This document shows positions 26,234 through 34,314 of a DNA stretch of 64,000 bases, piece after piece (the first letter of the stretch is position 1; each line of letters opens with the position of its first letter). The stretch is taken from assembly GCA_003161575.1 (NCBI GenBank), contig PMOE01000083.1:1-64000 (forward strand), given 5' to 3'. Below the pieces are notes generated by a model that ran no database searches, was not told the origin of the DNA, and saw only the letters and a list, made by a program, of their open reading frames with translations. The position numbers were made by a program, and so were the translations under genes. This stretch comes from Acidimicrobiaceae bacterium. GTDB lineage: Bacteria; Actinomycetota; Acidimicrobiia; Acidimicrobiales; RAAP-2.

Positions 26234-26848
26234 TCACTCCGATGATTGTGACCACTCAGGATCCCGGCCATAGGCGCGGAGCAACGCGATCCACGGCTCG
26301 CCCGGTCCGATGTCTCGGCCAACTGCCGCCTGTCCCCGGGCGATGGTCAGGGGATCATTTGGACGGTGATCGAGGCCGGCCGACCGGGCGATGTCCCATG
26401 CGTGCACGTGCCATTCCCCGACGGCCACGGCGGTGTGCTCGCCGATGCTCAGGTCGCCGAGACCCGACCAGGTTCCAAGGGTCAAGGTCCAATCGATCCG
26501 TCCGAGACGCGAGGCGTATTCACGCGCGGCGGCAACAAATCGGCGAGCTCGTTCGGGTCCGTCCCCGTCGGTGAGCCGAACGAGGTCTTCGGCGTTCATT
26601 GCTGCGAGTTGCCGACCTCGAGGTAGATCGACCAACGGACTCCCGGCCGCCGCGGCATCAAGGAGACGGTGGTAGTAGCGGGCGATCGCGAGGAGATGGC
26701 CGGCGAGGTCGACGGCTCGCCACTGGCCACAGGGGGACGCCATTTCCCAATCCTCGACGACGACGGCAGCACGGTCGACGCCGTTCACGCCCTCGAGGTA
26801 TGCGGCCAGGACTTCCGTCGGATCGAGGGGTTCCTCCCTGGTCGCCAT
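26234..26848 (-). CDS. Maleylpyruvate-isomerase/DinB-family (mycothiol-dependent type) protein
   Basis: 204 residues from the ATG at 26848. The four-helix DinB fold is suggested by ASPCGQWRAVDLAGHLLAIARYYHRLLDAA (metal His in DLAGHLL), then GDLSIGEHTAVAVGEWHVHAWDIARSAG (GEWxVHxWDI, the second and third metal ligands). This pattern is typical of the actinobacterial maleylpyruvate isomerase-like, mycothiol-linked group. Substrate unknown. A TAGATT box 5 nt before the ATG may drive a leaderless transcript. Single gene. Confidence 0.8.
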   Translation of the reverse strand: MATREEPLDPTEVLAAYLEGVNGVDRAAVVVEDWEMASPCGQWRAVDLAGHLLAIARYYHRLLDAAAAGSPLVDLPRGRQLAAMNAEDLVRLTDGDGPERARRFVAAAREYASRLGRIDWTLTLGTWSGLGDLSIGEHTAVAVGEWHVHAWDIARSAGLDHRPNDPLTIARGQAAVGRDIGPGEPWIALLRAYGRDPEWSQSSE

Positions 26849-26915
26849 CGCCGAATCTACCTTCCAAGACCACTTCGGGAAACGACGCTCCTGCCCGGTC
26901 GCCCGCCCATCGGCC

Positions 26916-28199
26916 TCAGGCGTCGCCGGGGAAAAACCGCGGCAGAGCGCGACGGTTGGCGGCCAGCAGTGCGTCTGCCAGCTGCGCCGCCAGAGGGTAT
27001 TGGCCGACCAATGGATTGGCCAACAAGGCCCGGACAACGGTGTCCCGGCTGCCGGTGCACGCCGCTTCGACCGCCAGGTGTTCGTAGGCTTTGCAGTGCT
27101 CGACCAACCCCATCATTTCGGGTGGGAGGGCCCGCTGGGGTAGGGGGTGCGCACCGTCGGCATCGACGGTCGCGGGCACCTCGACGACGGCATGATCTGG
27201 GAGTCCGGGTAACGCGCCGTCGTTGCGCACGTCGACGACCTGGACGTCGCCGGTCCCTGCGTAGAGCGAGGCCATAAGCCGGACCGCCGCCTCGGAGTAG
27301 TAGGCACCGCCCCGCCACGACAGCTTCTCGGGCTTGGTCACGAGCTCGGTATCTCGATATTGAGCCAGTAACTCGGCCTCGAGTTCGGCCACCACTTGGG
27401 CCCGGGGCCGGTAGCCGGGCACCTGCTGGGCCGCGAGCTCCGCATCTCTGGCGTAGTAGTAGTGGAGGTAATAAGACGGCCAGACGCCGAGGAATCTGAG
27501 CAGCTCCAGCGGCGACCCGCTCTCAAGTTCGATCTCCGCACCGAATCGCTCGAAGAGCTCGGGGAGTCGGTCCTCGCCGCCGATGCGGGCCGAGCGGACC
27601 CAGGTCAGGTGGTTGAGTCCGACGTGCTCGAGCTGGACGTCATCGGGACTGACTCCGAGATAGTGGCCGGTACGCCGCTGGACCCACCGCGCCACATTGC
27701 ACAGGCCGAGCGCTCGGTGTCCCTCGTCGGCCAACGCTTGGGTCACGATGCCGACTGGGTTGGTGAAGTCGACGAGCCAAGCCCCCGGGGCCGCTCTGGT
27801 GGCCGTCTCCTCGGCGATCTCGAGGACCAAGGGTACGGTCCGCAGGGCCTTGGCCAGCCCTCCCGGACCGGTCGTTTCCTGACCAAAGCAGCCGTAGCCG
27901 ACCGGGAGGGTCTCATCGCTGTAACGGGCCGCTTGTCCACCGACGCGGAGCTGGACGACCACGAAGTCCGCCCCTTCGATCGCCTCATCCCGGTTGCCGG
28001 TGGCGACCAACCGCCCGGCCCAGCCCCGGTGGCGCAAGATCCGTTCAGACAGTCCCGCCACCGGTTCGAGACGCACGGGGTCGGGGTCGAGCAGCACCAG
28101 CTCGTCGACCACGAGGCGGTCCTCGTGATCGCAGAGCCCTTCGACGAGTTCGGGCGTGTACGTACTCCCCCCGCCGACAACGGCGACCTTTGCGCCCAC
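26916..28199 (-). CDS. Family 4 glycoside hydrolase (6-phospho-beta-glucosidase type)
   Basis: 427 residues from the GTG at 28199, which gives the canonical GH4 start (VGAKVAVVGGGSTYTPELVEGL, NAD+-binding Rossmann loop). An ATG at 28217 would add 6 residues but lies within the predicted promoter. The metal-binding Cys in LGLCNVARW and His in VGLNHLTWVR, and FGQETTGPGGLAKALRTVP, are intact. GH4 enzymes cleave (6-phospho)glycosides by an NAD+-dependent redox-elimination mechanism needing Mn2+. Divergent from a BadF-type sugar kinase, so the two probably serve the same sugar. Confidence 0.92.
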   Translation of the reverse strand: MGAKVAVVGGGSTYTPELVEGLCDHEDRLVVDELVLLDPDPVRLEPVAGLSERILRHRGWAGRLVATGNRDEAIEGADFVVVQLRVGGQAARYSDETLPVGYGCFGQETTGPGGLAKALRTVPLVLEIAEETATRAAPGAWLVDFTNPVGIVTQALADEGHRALGLCNVARWVQRRTGHYLGVSPDDVQLEHVGLNHLTWVRSARIGGEDRLPELFERFGAEIELESGSPLELLRFLGVWPSYYLHYYYARDAELAAQQVPGYRPRAQVVAELEAELLAQYRDTELVTKPEKLSWRGGAYYSEAAVRLMASLYAGTGDVQVVDVRNDGALPGLPDHAVVEVPATVDADGAHPLPQRALPPEMMGLVEHCKAYEHLAVEAACTGSRDTVVRALLANPLVGQYPLAAQLADALLAANRRALPRFFPGDA

Positions 28200-28207
28200 G
28201 GCCGGCG

Positions 28208-28217
28208 AACCTAACAT
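28208..28217. promoter_or_regulatory. Overlapping divergent -10 boxes for GH4 and the BadF-type kinase
   Basis: The 10-bp sequence AACCTAACAT contains TAACAT on the plus strand (28212-28217), 8 nt before the kinase GTG at 28226, and TAGGTT on the minus strand (28213-28208), 8 nt before the GH4 GTG at 28199. The two boxes share two base pairs. Only 26 bp separate the start codons, so both mRNAs should be leaderless and polymerases must compete for the site. Confidence 0.6.
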
Positions 28218-28225
28218 GGCTCGTC

Positions 28226-29245
28226 GTGCCGGGCATGGGGGACAAAGAAACAGTGCCCACTCGAGCTGAGCCCGCTGTCCTCGCAGTCGACGGCGGGGCA
28301 TCCAAGACCGACGTGGTGGTGATCGACCGGCACGGCGGGGTTCTCGGACGGGCTCGGGGTGGTCCCTCGAACCACCAGACGGTGGGCCTCGACGCGGCCA
28401 TGGACAACCTGGGCGCCACGATCGCCGCCGCCCGTGACGCCGTCGGGCTCGTACCCGGGAATGGTGCCGGGCCGCTGTGCCGGACTGGGGTGTATTGCCT
28501 CGCCGGTGTGGATCTGGACATCGATGAACGCCGGGTCGGCCAAGCGGTGGCCGAACGGGGTTGGACCACCGACGTCGAGCTGCACAACGACACGTTCGCT
28601 ATCTTGCGGGCCGGAATGACGTCGGGGTGGGGTGTCGGGGTGGTCTGCGGCACCGGACTCAACTGTGTCGGCCTCGGGCCCAACGGATCGAGCGTGCGTT
28701 TCCCGGCACTGGGCGAACTCTCTGGTGACTTCACCCCCGGGGGGGCCTGGCTCGGGGTGCGCGGACTCGGCCTGGCGTTGCGGGCGGGCGACGGGCGCGG
28801 CGACGCGACGCTGCTCGAGACTGCGGTGCCGGACCATTTCGGACTGCCCGACCCCGAAGCGGTGCTTGAGGCCGTCTACACCGGTGAGATCTCCTACGGT
28901 CGATTGCCTGAGCTCGGCGAGTTGGTGCTGCATGCCGCGGCCACGGGCGACGGACCGTCAAGGCAGGCGGTCGAGCAATTGGTAGCCGAGGTGGTGGCCA
29001 TGGTGGGCGCCACAATCGCTCGACTCGGGACCCCGAACCTGCCAATCGAGGTGGTCGTCGGCGGGGGGATCTTCGAGGACCCCGATTTCGCGCGCCTCGT
29101 ACTCGAGGGGGTACGCGCCCACTCACCCGGAGCCGCCTTGCGCCCGATCAGCGGTCCCCCGGTACTCGGAGCCGCCCTCCTCGGCCTCGACGCCATCGCC
29201 GCCGGCGGCGGCGCCGAAGCGGCGCTGCGGGCCGTCCTGGTCTAG
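28226..29245 (+). CDS. BadF/BadG/BcrA/BcrD ATPase-family kinase (N-acetylglucosamine-kinase-like)
   Basis: 339 residues from the GTG at 28226 (an ATG at 28235 is an alternative). ASKHA-fold motifs: phosphate-1 LAVDGGASKTDVVVIDRHG, HNDTFAILRAG, the phosphate-2 loop GVGVVCGTGLNCVG, GGAWLGVRGLGLALRAGDGRG, and the adenosine loop IEVVVGGGIFEDPDFARL. This form phosphorylates amino sugars or related sugars in other bacteria. It is divergent from GH4. The stop shares a CTAG palindrome with the convergent MFS stop. Confidence 0.85.
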   Translation: MPGMGDKETVPTRAEPAVLAVDGGASKTDVVVIDRHGGVLGRARGGPSNHQTVGLDAAMDNLGATIAAARDAVGLVPGNGAGPLCRTGVYCLAGVDLDIDERRVGQAVAERGWTTDVELHNDTFAILRAGMTSGWGVGVVCGTGLNCVGLGPNGSSVRFPALGELSGDFTPGGAWLGVRGLGLALRAGDGRGDATLLETAVPDHFGLPDPEAVLEAVYTGEISYGRLPELGELVLHAAATGDGPSRQAVEQLVAEVVAMVGATIARLGTPNLPIEVVVGGGIFEDPDFARLVLEGVRAHSPGAALRPISGPPVLGAALLGLDAIAAGGGAEAALRAVLV

Positions 29246-31278
29246 GCGTGCGCCGCGGCTCGGGCGTCGGCGAGCAACTTGTCATCGTCGGCCAGCAACT
29301 CCTTGGCCAGGTGCTTGACCATATCGATGACCTCGGGATGAGCCTCTGGATCCCAGCCCTCGAGTAGATCGGTCATTGAGTCGCGACGTGCCGCCGTCAG
29401 CTTCTCGATGCCCTCGTGGCCGGCCGGTGTGAGAGTCAAGGTGCACCCGTCGGACGACTCGTCCCGGACGATCATTCCTCCGGCTTCGAGGGAATCGAAA
29501 CCCGCCTGGAGCCGTTCGGGATCGACCTTCAAACGGGCAGCGACGCTCTCCACAGTGCAGCCGGGCCGATCGGCGAGCCGGTAAAGGGTCCAGCAGGCCC
29601 GGGGATCGAGATCGAGTCCCGCCCGCGCAGCCAGCGTCTCGTACAGCTCACGCCGGTTCTCCCGACTGGCCGCTCGCTCGAGGATGAGCTGTACCTCATC
29701 GAGCGATGACCTCGGCTCAGGTACCCCGAACCCCTCGGCCGGCTCGACCGTCCGGATCGACTTGCGCAATTCGATTTCTGGGAGGAGCCAGCTCAGGAGG
29801 AAAGCCACGAAGGCGATCGGCACCCCGATCAGAAAGACCGTCTGGACGCTGTGGGCGATCCCGCTTTGAACCCCGGCCCGAATGACAGGGGGCAGCGACT
29901 TGATCGCGGCCGGATTGTCCGCATTGAGGCTGAACCCGGTGGGTGCCTTGGTCACGTGGAGCGCATGCAGGACGTTGGAGACCACCAGGTTGCCGTAGAT
30001 CGCACCGAAGACCGCCGTGCCGAATGATCCCCCGATCATGCGGAAAAACGTCGTCCCCGACGTGGCGGTACCCAGCTCCTCATAGGGGACGGCGTTTTGG
30101 ACAGCGACGACCAACACCTGCATCACAAGGCCGAGCCCGAAACCGAAGATCGCCATGTAGGCCGACATGGTCCAGGCTCCGGTGCTGATCCCGACCCTCG
30201 ACATGAGATACAGGCCGATGGTGATGAGCGCGGTGCCGACAACCGGGAAGACCTTGTAGCGGCCCCACCGGCTGACGAGCAGGCCCGAACCGATAGAGGC
30301 AACGAGCAAGCCTCCCATCATCGGAAAGAGCCGCACCCCCGACTCGATCGGGCTTACGCCCTTGACGTCTTGAAGGAACAGCGGAAGGAAGGTGAGCGCT
30401 CCGAACATGGCGAACCCGACGACGAAGCCGATGGCCCCGGCCGCACTGAACACTTTGTTGGAGAACAGGGCGAGTGGAATCACCGGCTCCTTGGCCCGCC
30501 GCTCGGCCAACAAGAACAAAATAGCCAACACCACGCCGACGACACCCAGACCGATAACAAACGGGGAGTTCCAGGGGTACGAGACGCCACCCAAGCTGGT
30601 GAACAGGACCAGTGCGGTGGCGGACGAGGCCAACAAGGCGGTCCCGAGGTAGTCGATGACCCGGTGGACCTTGCTGAGGGCGCCCGGTAGGGCGACGGCC
30701 GTCACGGCCAGGGCGACGGCGCCGATCGGGATGTTGATGTAGAAGATCCAGCGCCAGGACAGGTAGTGGATGATGACGCCCCCGACGAGCGGACCGATCA
30801 CCGTGGTCACCCCGAACATGGCCATGAACAGGCCCATGTATCGCCCGCGATCGCGCGGCGAGACGACGTCGCCCACGATGGTCTGGGCCCCCACCATCAG
30901 TCCGCCGGCGCCCAGGCCCTGGAGGGAACGGAAGACGATCAGCTCGAGCATCGAATGGCTCAGTCCAGACAGGGCAGAGCCGATCAAGAAGATGACGATG
31001 GCCGCCTGGAAGAAGACCTTTCGGCCGTACTGGTCCCCGAGTTTCCCCCACAGGGGCGTCGACACGGTCGAAGCCAACAGGTACGCCGTGACCACCCAGG
31101 TCAGGTGGGATGCGCCATGGAGGTCGCCGACGATCGTGGGCAGGGCGGTGGAAACAACGGTCTGATCGAGAGCTGCCAGGAACATCCCGAGCACCAGTGC
31201 ACCAATGATGATGAGGACCCGACGATGGGTCAGCGCGACCGGCGGGCCGGTCATCGCCGGGGTGGCCGTCTCGGTCAT
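29242..31278 (-). CDS. DHA2-type MFS drug exporter fused to a C-terminal winged-helix domain
   Basis: 678 residues. Residues 1-520 are a 14-helix EmrB/QacA-type proton antiporter: motif D1 LDQTVVSTALPTIVGDL in helix 1, motif A GKLGDQYGRKVFF, motif C GPLVGGVI.HYLSWRWIFYINIP. Residues about 535-678 are soluble and resemble a MarR-like winged helix: LDEVQLILERA, DPRACWTLYRLADRPGCTVESVAARLKVDPERLQAGFDSLEAGGMIVRD and LTLTPAGHEGIEKL. The ATG overlaps the MMPL stop (ATGA), making it gene three of marR-mmpL-MFS. The fused domain may sense ligand or regulate transport; that is inference. Confidence 0.9.
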   Translation of the reverse strand: MTETATPAMTGPPVALTHRRVLIIIGALVLGMFLAALDQTVVSTALPTIVGDLHGASHLTWVVTAYLLASTVSTPLWGKLGDQYGRKVFFQAAIVIFLIGSALSGLSHSMLELIVFRSLQGLGAGGLMVGAQTIVGDVVSPRDRGRYMGLFMAMFGVTTVIGPLVGGVIIHYLSWRWIFYINIPIGAVALAVTAVALPGALSKVHRVIDYLGTALLASSATALVLFTSLGGVSYPWNSPFVIGLGVVGVVLAILFLLAERRAKEPVIPLALFSNKVFSAAGAIGFVVGFAMFGALTFLPLFLQDVKGVSPIESGVRLFPMMGGLLVASIGSGLLVSRWGRYKVFPVVGTALITIGLYLMSRVGISTGAWTMSAYMAIFGFGLGLVMQVLVVAVQNAVPYEELGTATSGTTFFRMIGGSFGTAVFGAIYGNLVVSNVLHALHVTKAPTGFSLNADNPAAIKSLPPVIRAGVQSGIAHSVQTVFLIGVPIAFVAFLLSWLLPEIELRKSIRTVEPAEGFGVPEPRSSLDEVQLILERAASRENRRELYETLAARAGLDLDPRACWTLYRLADRPGCTVESVAARLKVDPERLQAGFDSLEAGGMIVRDESSDGCTLTLTPAGHEGIEKLTAARRDSMTDLLEGWDPEAHPEVIDMVKHLAKELLADDDKLLADARAAAHA

Positions 31279-33692
31279 GACTGCCTTGCTTGCTCGGACG
31301 AGTGGAAATCACTGGCAGCCCCCACCGGTTGAGGGGCGGGGCCGACCGGGGGGACGCCGTTTCCCCCGCCACCGGGTGAACTCGGTGGGCCTTGTCCACC
31401 TGACACGCCAACCGACCGACGACTCATGGCCGAAGGCCACCAGTTCCATCGCCCGAGCAGGGAGACGGTGGAGGGGACGAGCACCGTGCGCACCACAAAG
31501 GTGTCAAGGAGGATCCCCACAGCCAGGCCGACCCCGATCTCGCGCACCTGGCTGCCCCCCGAACCGCTCCCGCCGGCGATGGCGAGGACGGCGAAGGTCC
31601 CGGCGAGAACCAGTCCAGCTGACGTGACGGTCGGCCCGGTGGTGCCAACGGCCCGGACCACCGCTTCGCGCAGGGGCCGGTTGGTCGCTTCCTCGCGGAT
31701 GCGAGTCATCACCAAGATGTTGTAGTCCTCGCCCAAGGCCAGGAGGAAGATGAACATCAAGAAGGGTAAGAGGAAGACAATGCCCCCGTTCCCACCGATC
31801 TTGATGAACACGATCACTGCCAGGCCAAGCGATGCGAGATACGAGAGCACAACGCTCAGGATCAAGTAGAGCGGGGCCACGAGGCTCCGCAACACCAGGG
31901 CTAACACGATGCCGATGGCCAAGACGGCGATCGGCACGATGTGGCGCAGGTCGCTGTCAGAGATATGGCTGACGTCATATAGAGCGGGGGCCTCGCCGGC
32001 CACTCCGGCGGCCGAGGCGCCAGCCTCATGGCCGACTACGGCCACCTGGCTGCGTATGGTGGGAATGGCGTCAAGGGCTCCAGAGGACTGGGGATCGCCC
32101 GCCTTGAGGCCCGCTTCCCACTGGGCCGTTCTGCCGTCCGCGCTCAGATAGCGGGCGCTCGCCAGGTAGGCGTCGTATAGGGCGGGTGACACCGACGAAC
32201 CGGCCGGGGGGACCGGCGCGGTGCGCACGAGTTCTTGAGCCGGCTTCCCGATCTCGGTGTGCACGGCATACAGCTCGGCGGGCGTGATGGGCTCGCCGTT
32301 CGGGTCGAGGGCGCCAGCGAGCGTGGTGAAGCTGCCGGTCCCCTCCAATCCGGTCGTCGCCTTGCCGATCGAAGAAGCCAGGGCCGCCGCACTCGACCAA
32401 GCCGAGGTCGGAAAGCGCATGATGATGTTGGTCGGGTTGGCGCTGGCCTGGGGGAAGTGGGTGGTGAGAGCGGTGTTGCCCAGGGCGGCACTACTGCCGG
32501 CCGGTGCGTTGACCTGTCCTCCGAATCCGCCGGGCTTAAAGCCCGCAGCGAACACCGCCAACGCCGCGAACACGAGCACCCCGACGCACAACGTGAGGGC
32601 CGGCCGGCGCACCAGCCGGCCGGCGATCCGTCCCCACAGCCCTTCCTTGTGATCTTTGGGCGCGGTCTTGGTCGGCCAGAAGACGGCCCGACCGAGGATG
32701 GCCAGGAGGGCGGGCAACAGGGTCAGGCCGGCGAGCAGCATGACGACGATGCCGATTGCGAGCGGGATCCCGAGGTCGTGGTAGATCCCGAAGGTGGCCA
32801 GGGTGAGGGTGAGCAGGGCCACCACCACGGTCGCCGCCGAAGCGGCAATCGATTCGCCCACCTTGGAGACCGCGTAGGCAACCGCATCTTTGGGTTCGCG
32901 TCCGTTCAACATCTCCTCACGCACTCGGAACACGAGGAACAGCCCGTAGTCGGTTCCCGCCCCGAGGATCAGCACGATGAGCAGGATCTGGGTGAAGAAC
33001 GAGATCTTGAGGCCGTGGGCGCCGAGGGCGCCGATGAACGACCCCGACAACAGGAGCACCATGACGGCCGGGATCAAGGTCACCAAGGGAGCGAGGAACG
33101 CCCGAAAGATGATGAACAGCAGCACGATGATGAACAGGATCGAGAAACTCTGAATCCGGCTTCCCGCCTTGTTCGACGCCTTCTGATTGGCCACGTTGGT
33201 GGCGATCTCACCGGCCAGGTGGACCTGCAGGTCCGGCGGGAACCCGGACTTTCCGAGAGCGGTCTGGAGGTTGGAGACCAGCGTGTCGGTCCCGGTCTGG
33301 TCGAACGGGGTCACCGACGAGACGACCAACAGCTGGGCGGCGTCTCCCCGCGTGGCCAGGAAGTGAACGCTGTCGACCGAGGCCACCTTGGCCAATTCGC
33401 TCTGCGCCCGGATCAGCGCAGCCTGGTCGGCTGCGTTGAGCGCAGCGTTGGACGTGACAGCCACCACCGGTATCTGGGACTGGTTCGTCGACCCGATCAG
33501 TGGGACGGCCAACGTGGCCGCCTGGTTGCTCGGCGCGGACGCCGGGAGGAATGAGCTGTTGTTGTTGTTGACCTGGCTACCGAGCGATGGCAACGAGTGC
33601 ACTGCGAGCACGGTACCCACGAGCCAGGCCACCAGGATCACCCACCGGAGCTTGACCACGATCCGGCCGAGGGCGGCGAATGCGGCGTTCAT
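31275..33692 (-). CDS. MMPL/RND-family transporter
   Basis: 805 residues with two halves, each one helix, a large extracytoplasmic domain (about 30-180 and 380-560) and five to six helices. Family signatures are ILGAGTDYGLFLVFRVREEM (about 235-254) and ALGEDYNILVMTRIREEA (about 665-682), the proton-relay Asp-Tyr pairs. MMPL proteins export lipids, glycolipids or hydrophobic drugs. The start overlaps the marR stop and the stop overlaps the MFS start (both ATGA). With a MarR in front, drug or lipophile efflux is likely. Confidence 0.93.
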   Translation of the reverse strand: MNAAFAALGRIVVKLRWVILVAWLVGTVLAVHSLPSLGSQVNNNNSSFLPASAPSNQAATLAVPLIGSTNQSQIPVVAVTSNAALNAADQAALIRAQSELAKVASVDSVHFLATRGDAAQLLVVSSVTPFDQTGTDTLVSNLQTALGKSGFPPDLQVHLAGEIATNVANQKASNKAGSRIQSFSILFIIVLLFIIFRAFLAPLVTLIPAVMVLLLSGSFIGALGAHGLKISFFTQILLIVLILGAGTDYGLFLVFRVREEMLNGREPKDAVAYAVSKVGESIAASAATVVVALLTLTLATFGIYHDLGIPLAIGIVVMLLAGLTLLPALLAILGRAVFWPTKTAPKDHKEGLWGRIAGRLVRRPALTLCVGVLVFAALAVFAAGFKPGGFGGQVNAPAGSSAALGNTALTTHFPQASANPTNIIMRFPTSAWSSAAALASSIGKATTGLEGTGSFTTLAGALDPNGEPITPAELYAVHTEIGKPAQELVRTAPVPPAGSSVSPALYDAYLASARYLSADGRTAQWEAGLKAGDPQSSGALDAIPTIRSQVAVVGHEAGASAAGVAGEAPALYDVSHISDSDLRHIVPIAVLAIGIVLALVLRSLVAPLYLILSVVLSYLASLGLAVIVFIKIGGNGGIVFLLPFLMFIFLLALGEDYNILVMTRIREEATNRPLREAVVRAVGTTGPTVTSAGLVLAGTFAVLAIAGGSGSGGSQVREIGVGLAVGILLDTFVVRTVLVPSTVSLLGRWNWWPSAMSRRSVGVSGGQGPPSSPGGGGNGVPPVGPAPQPVGAASDFHSSEQARQS

Positions 33693-34240
33693 GACACGCC
33701 TGCTGTGCGTGAGGTCCCATGGCAGCTGCCGCCGACCTCGTCGGCTCGAATCACTTCTTCGGCCACCATGTGGAGCCCCTCCACCAGCGCCCGGGACCGT
33801 TCAGGGCCCATCCGCTCTACGGCTCGGCGCAACGGGGCGAGCTTCGCCTCCAGCACGGCCTGGCTCATCCGGCGGTACTTCGGTGCGACCGACACCACCG
33901 TGCGGCGCCGGTCGTGCTCGTCCTCGTGGCGCTCGACCAGGTTCGCCTCGGCCAGCTGGGTCACGAGCAGGCTGGTCGTGCTGAGGGCGAAGGCGCCCCG
34001 GGCCGCCAGCTCAGAGACCGTCAGTGGCCCCTCGAGGGCGATGATGGCGAACGCCCCGAGGTGGCGTGGCGCGAGGAATCCGGACTGCACCAGCTCTTCT
34101 ATGTGCTTGGGCATCGTTCCCCCGCCCTTTTGGCCACGGGCCATGCGGGCGAAGGCGAGCAGCAGCTCGGAGGCCTGGTCGTCTGTGGAGCGAGACCGGT
34201 CGGCCTTGTTGGCCTGGTCGCTGGCGGTGCGGGGTGCCAC
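33689..34240 (-). CDS. MarR-family transcriptional regulator
   Basis: 183 residues from the GTG at 34240. The winged helix spans about 58-130: GFLAPRHLGAFAIIALEGPLTVSELAARGAFALSTTSLLVTQLAEANLVERHEDEHDRRRTVVSVA. The wing DEHDRRRTVVSV is the MarR hallmark. It heads an operon with the MMPL and MFS exporters and probably represses it, with release by exported compounds. TAACAT ends 8 nt before the GTG (leaderless), and a 13-bp palindrome lies just upstream. Confidence 0.92.
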   Translation of the reverse strand: MAPRTASDQANKADRSRSTDDQASELLLAFARMARGQKGGGTMPKHIEELVQSGFLAPRHLGAFAIIALEGPLTVSELAARGAFALSTTSLLVTQLAEANLVERHEDEHDRRRTVVSVAPKYRRMSQAVLEAKLAPLRRAVERMGPERSRALVEGLHMVAEEVIRADEVGGSCHGTSRTAGVS

Positions 34241-34260
34241 AACTCCGCATGTTAGAACAG

Positions 34261-34273
34261 TATTGAATCAATA
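34261..34273. promoter_or_regulatory. MarR-type operator palindrome
   Basis: TATTGAATCAATA is a perfect palindrome with TTG/CAA half-sites. It lies 20 bp upstream of the marR start and just upstream of its -10 box TAACAT (minus strand, 34254-34249), where a repressor would block polymerase. It also sits 42 bp before nhaA on the other strand. Confidence 0.6.
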
Positions 34274-34314
34274 GCGATGACGGCGCCCGGCCCATTGCTA
34301 CGATCACCAAGGGA

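Noticed and set aside
26848-26860. Leaderless start of the DinB-like gene
   Set aside because: TAGATT lies only 5 nt from the ATG, shorter than the 6-8 nt of the other cases, so it was left out of the count.
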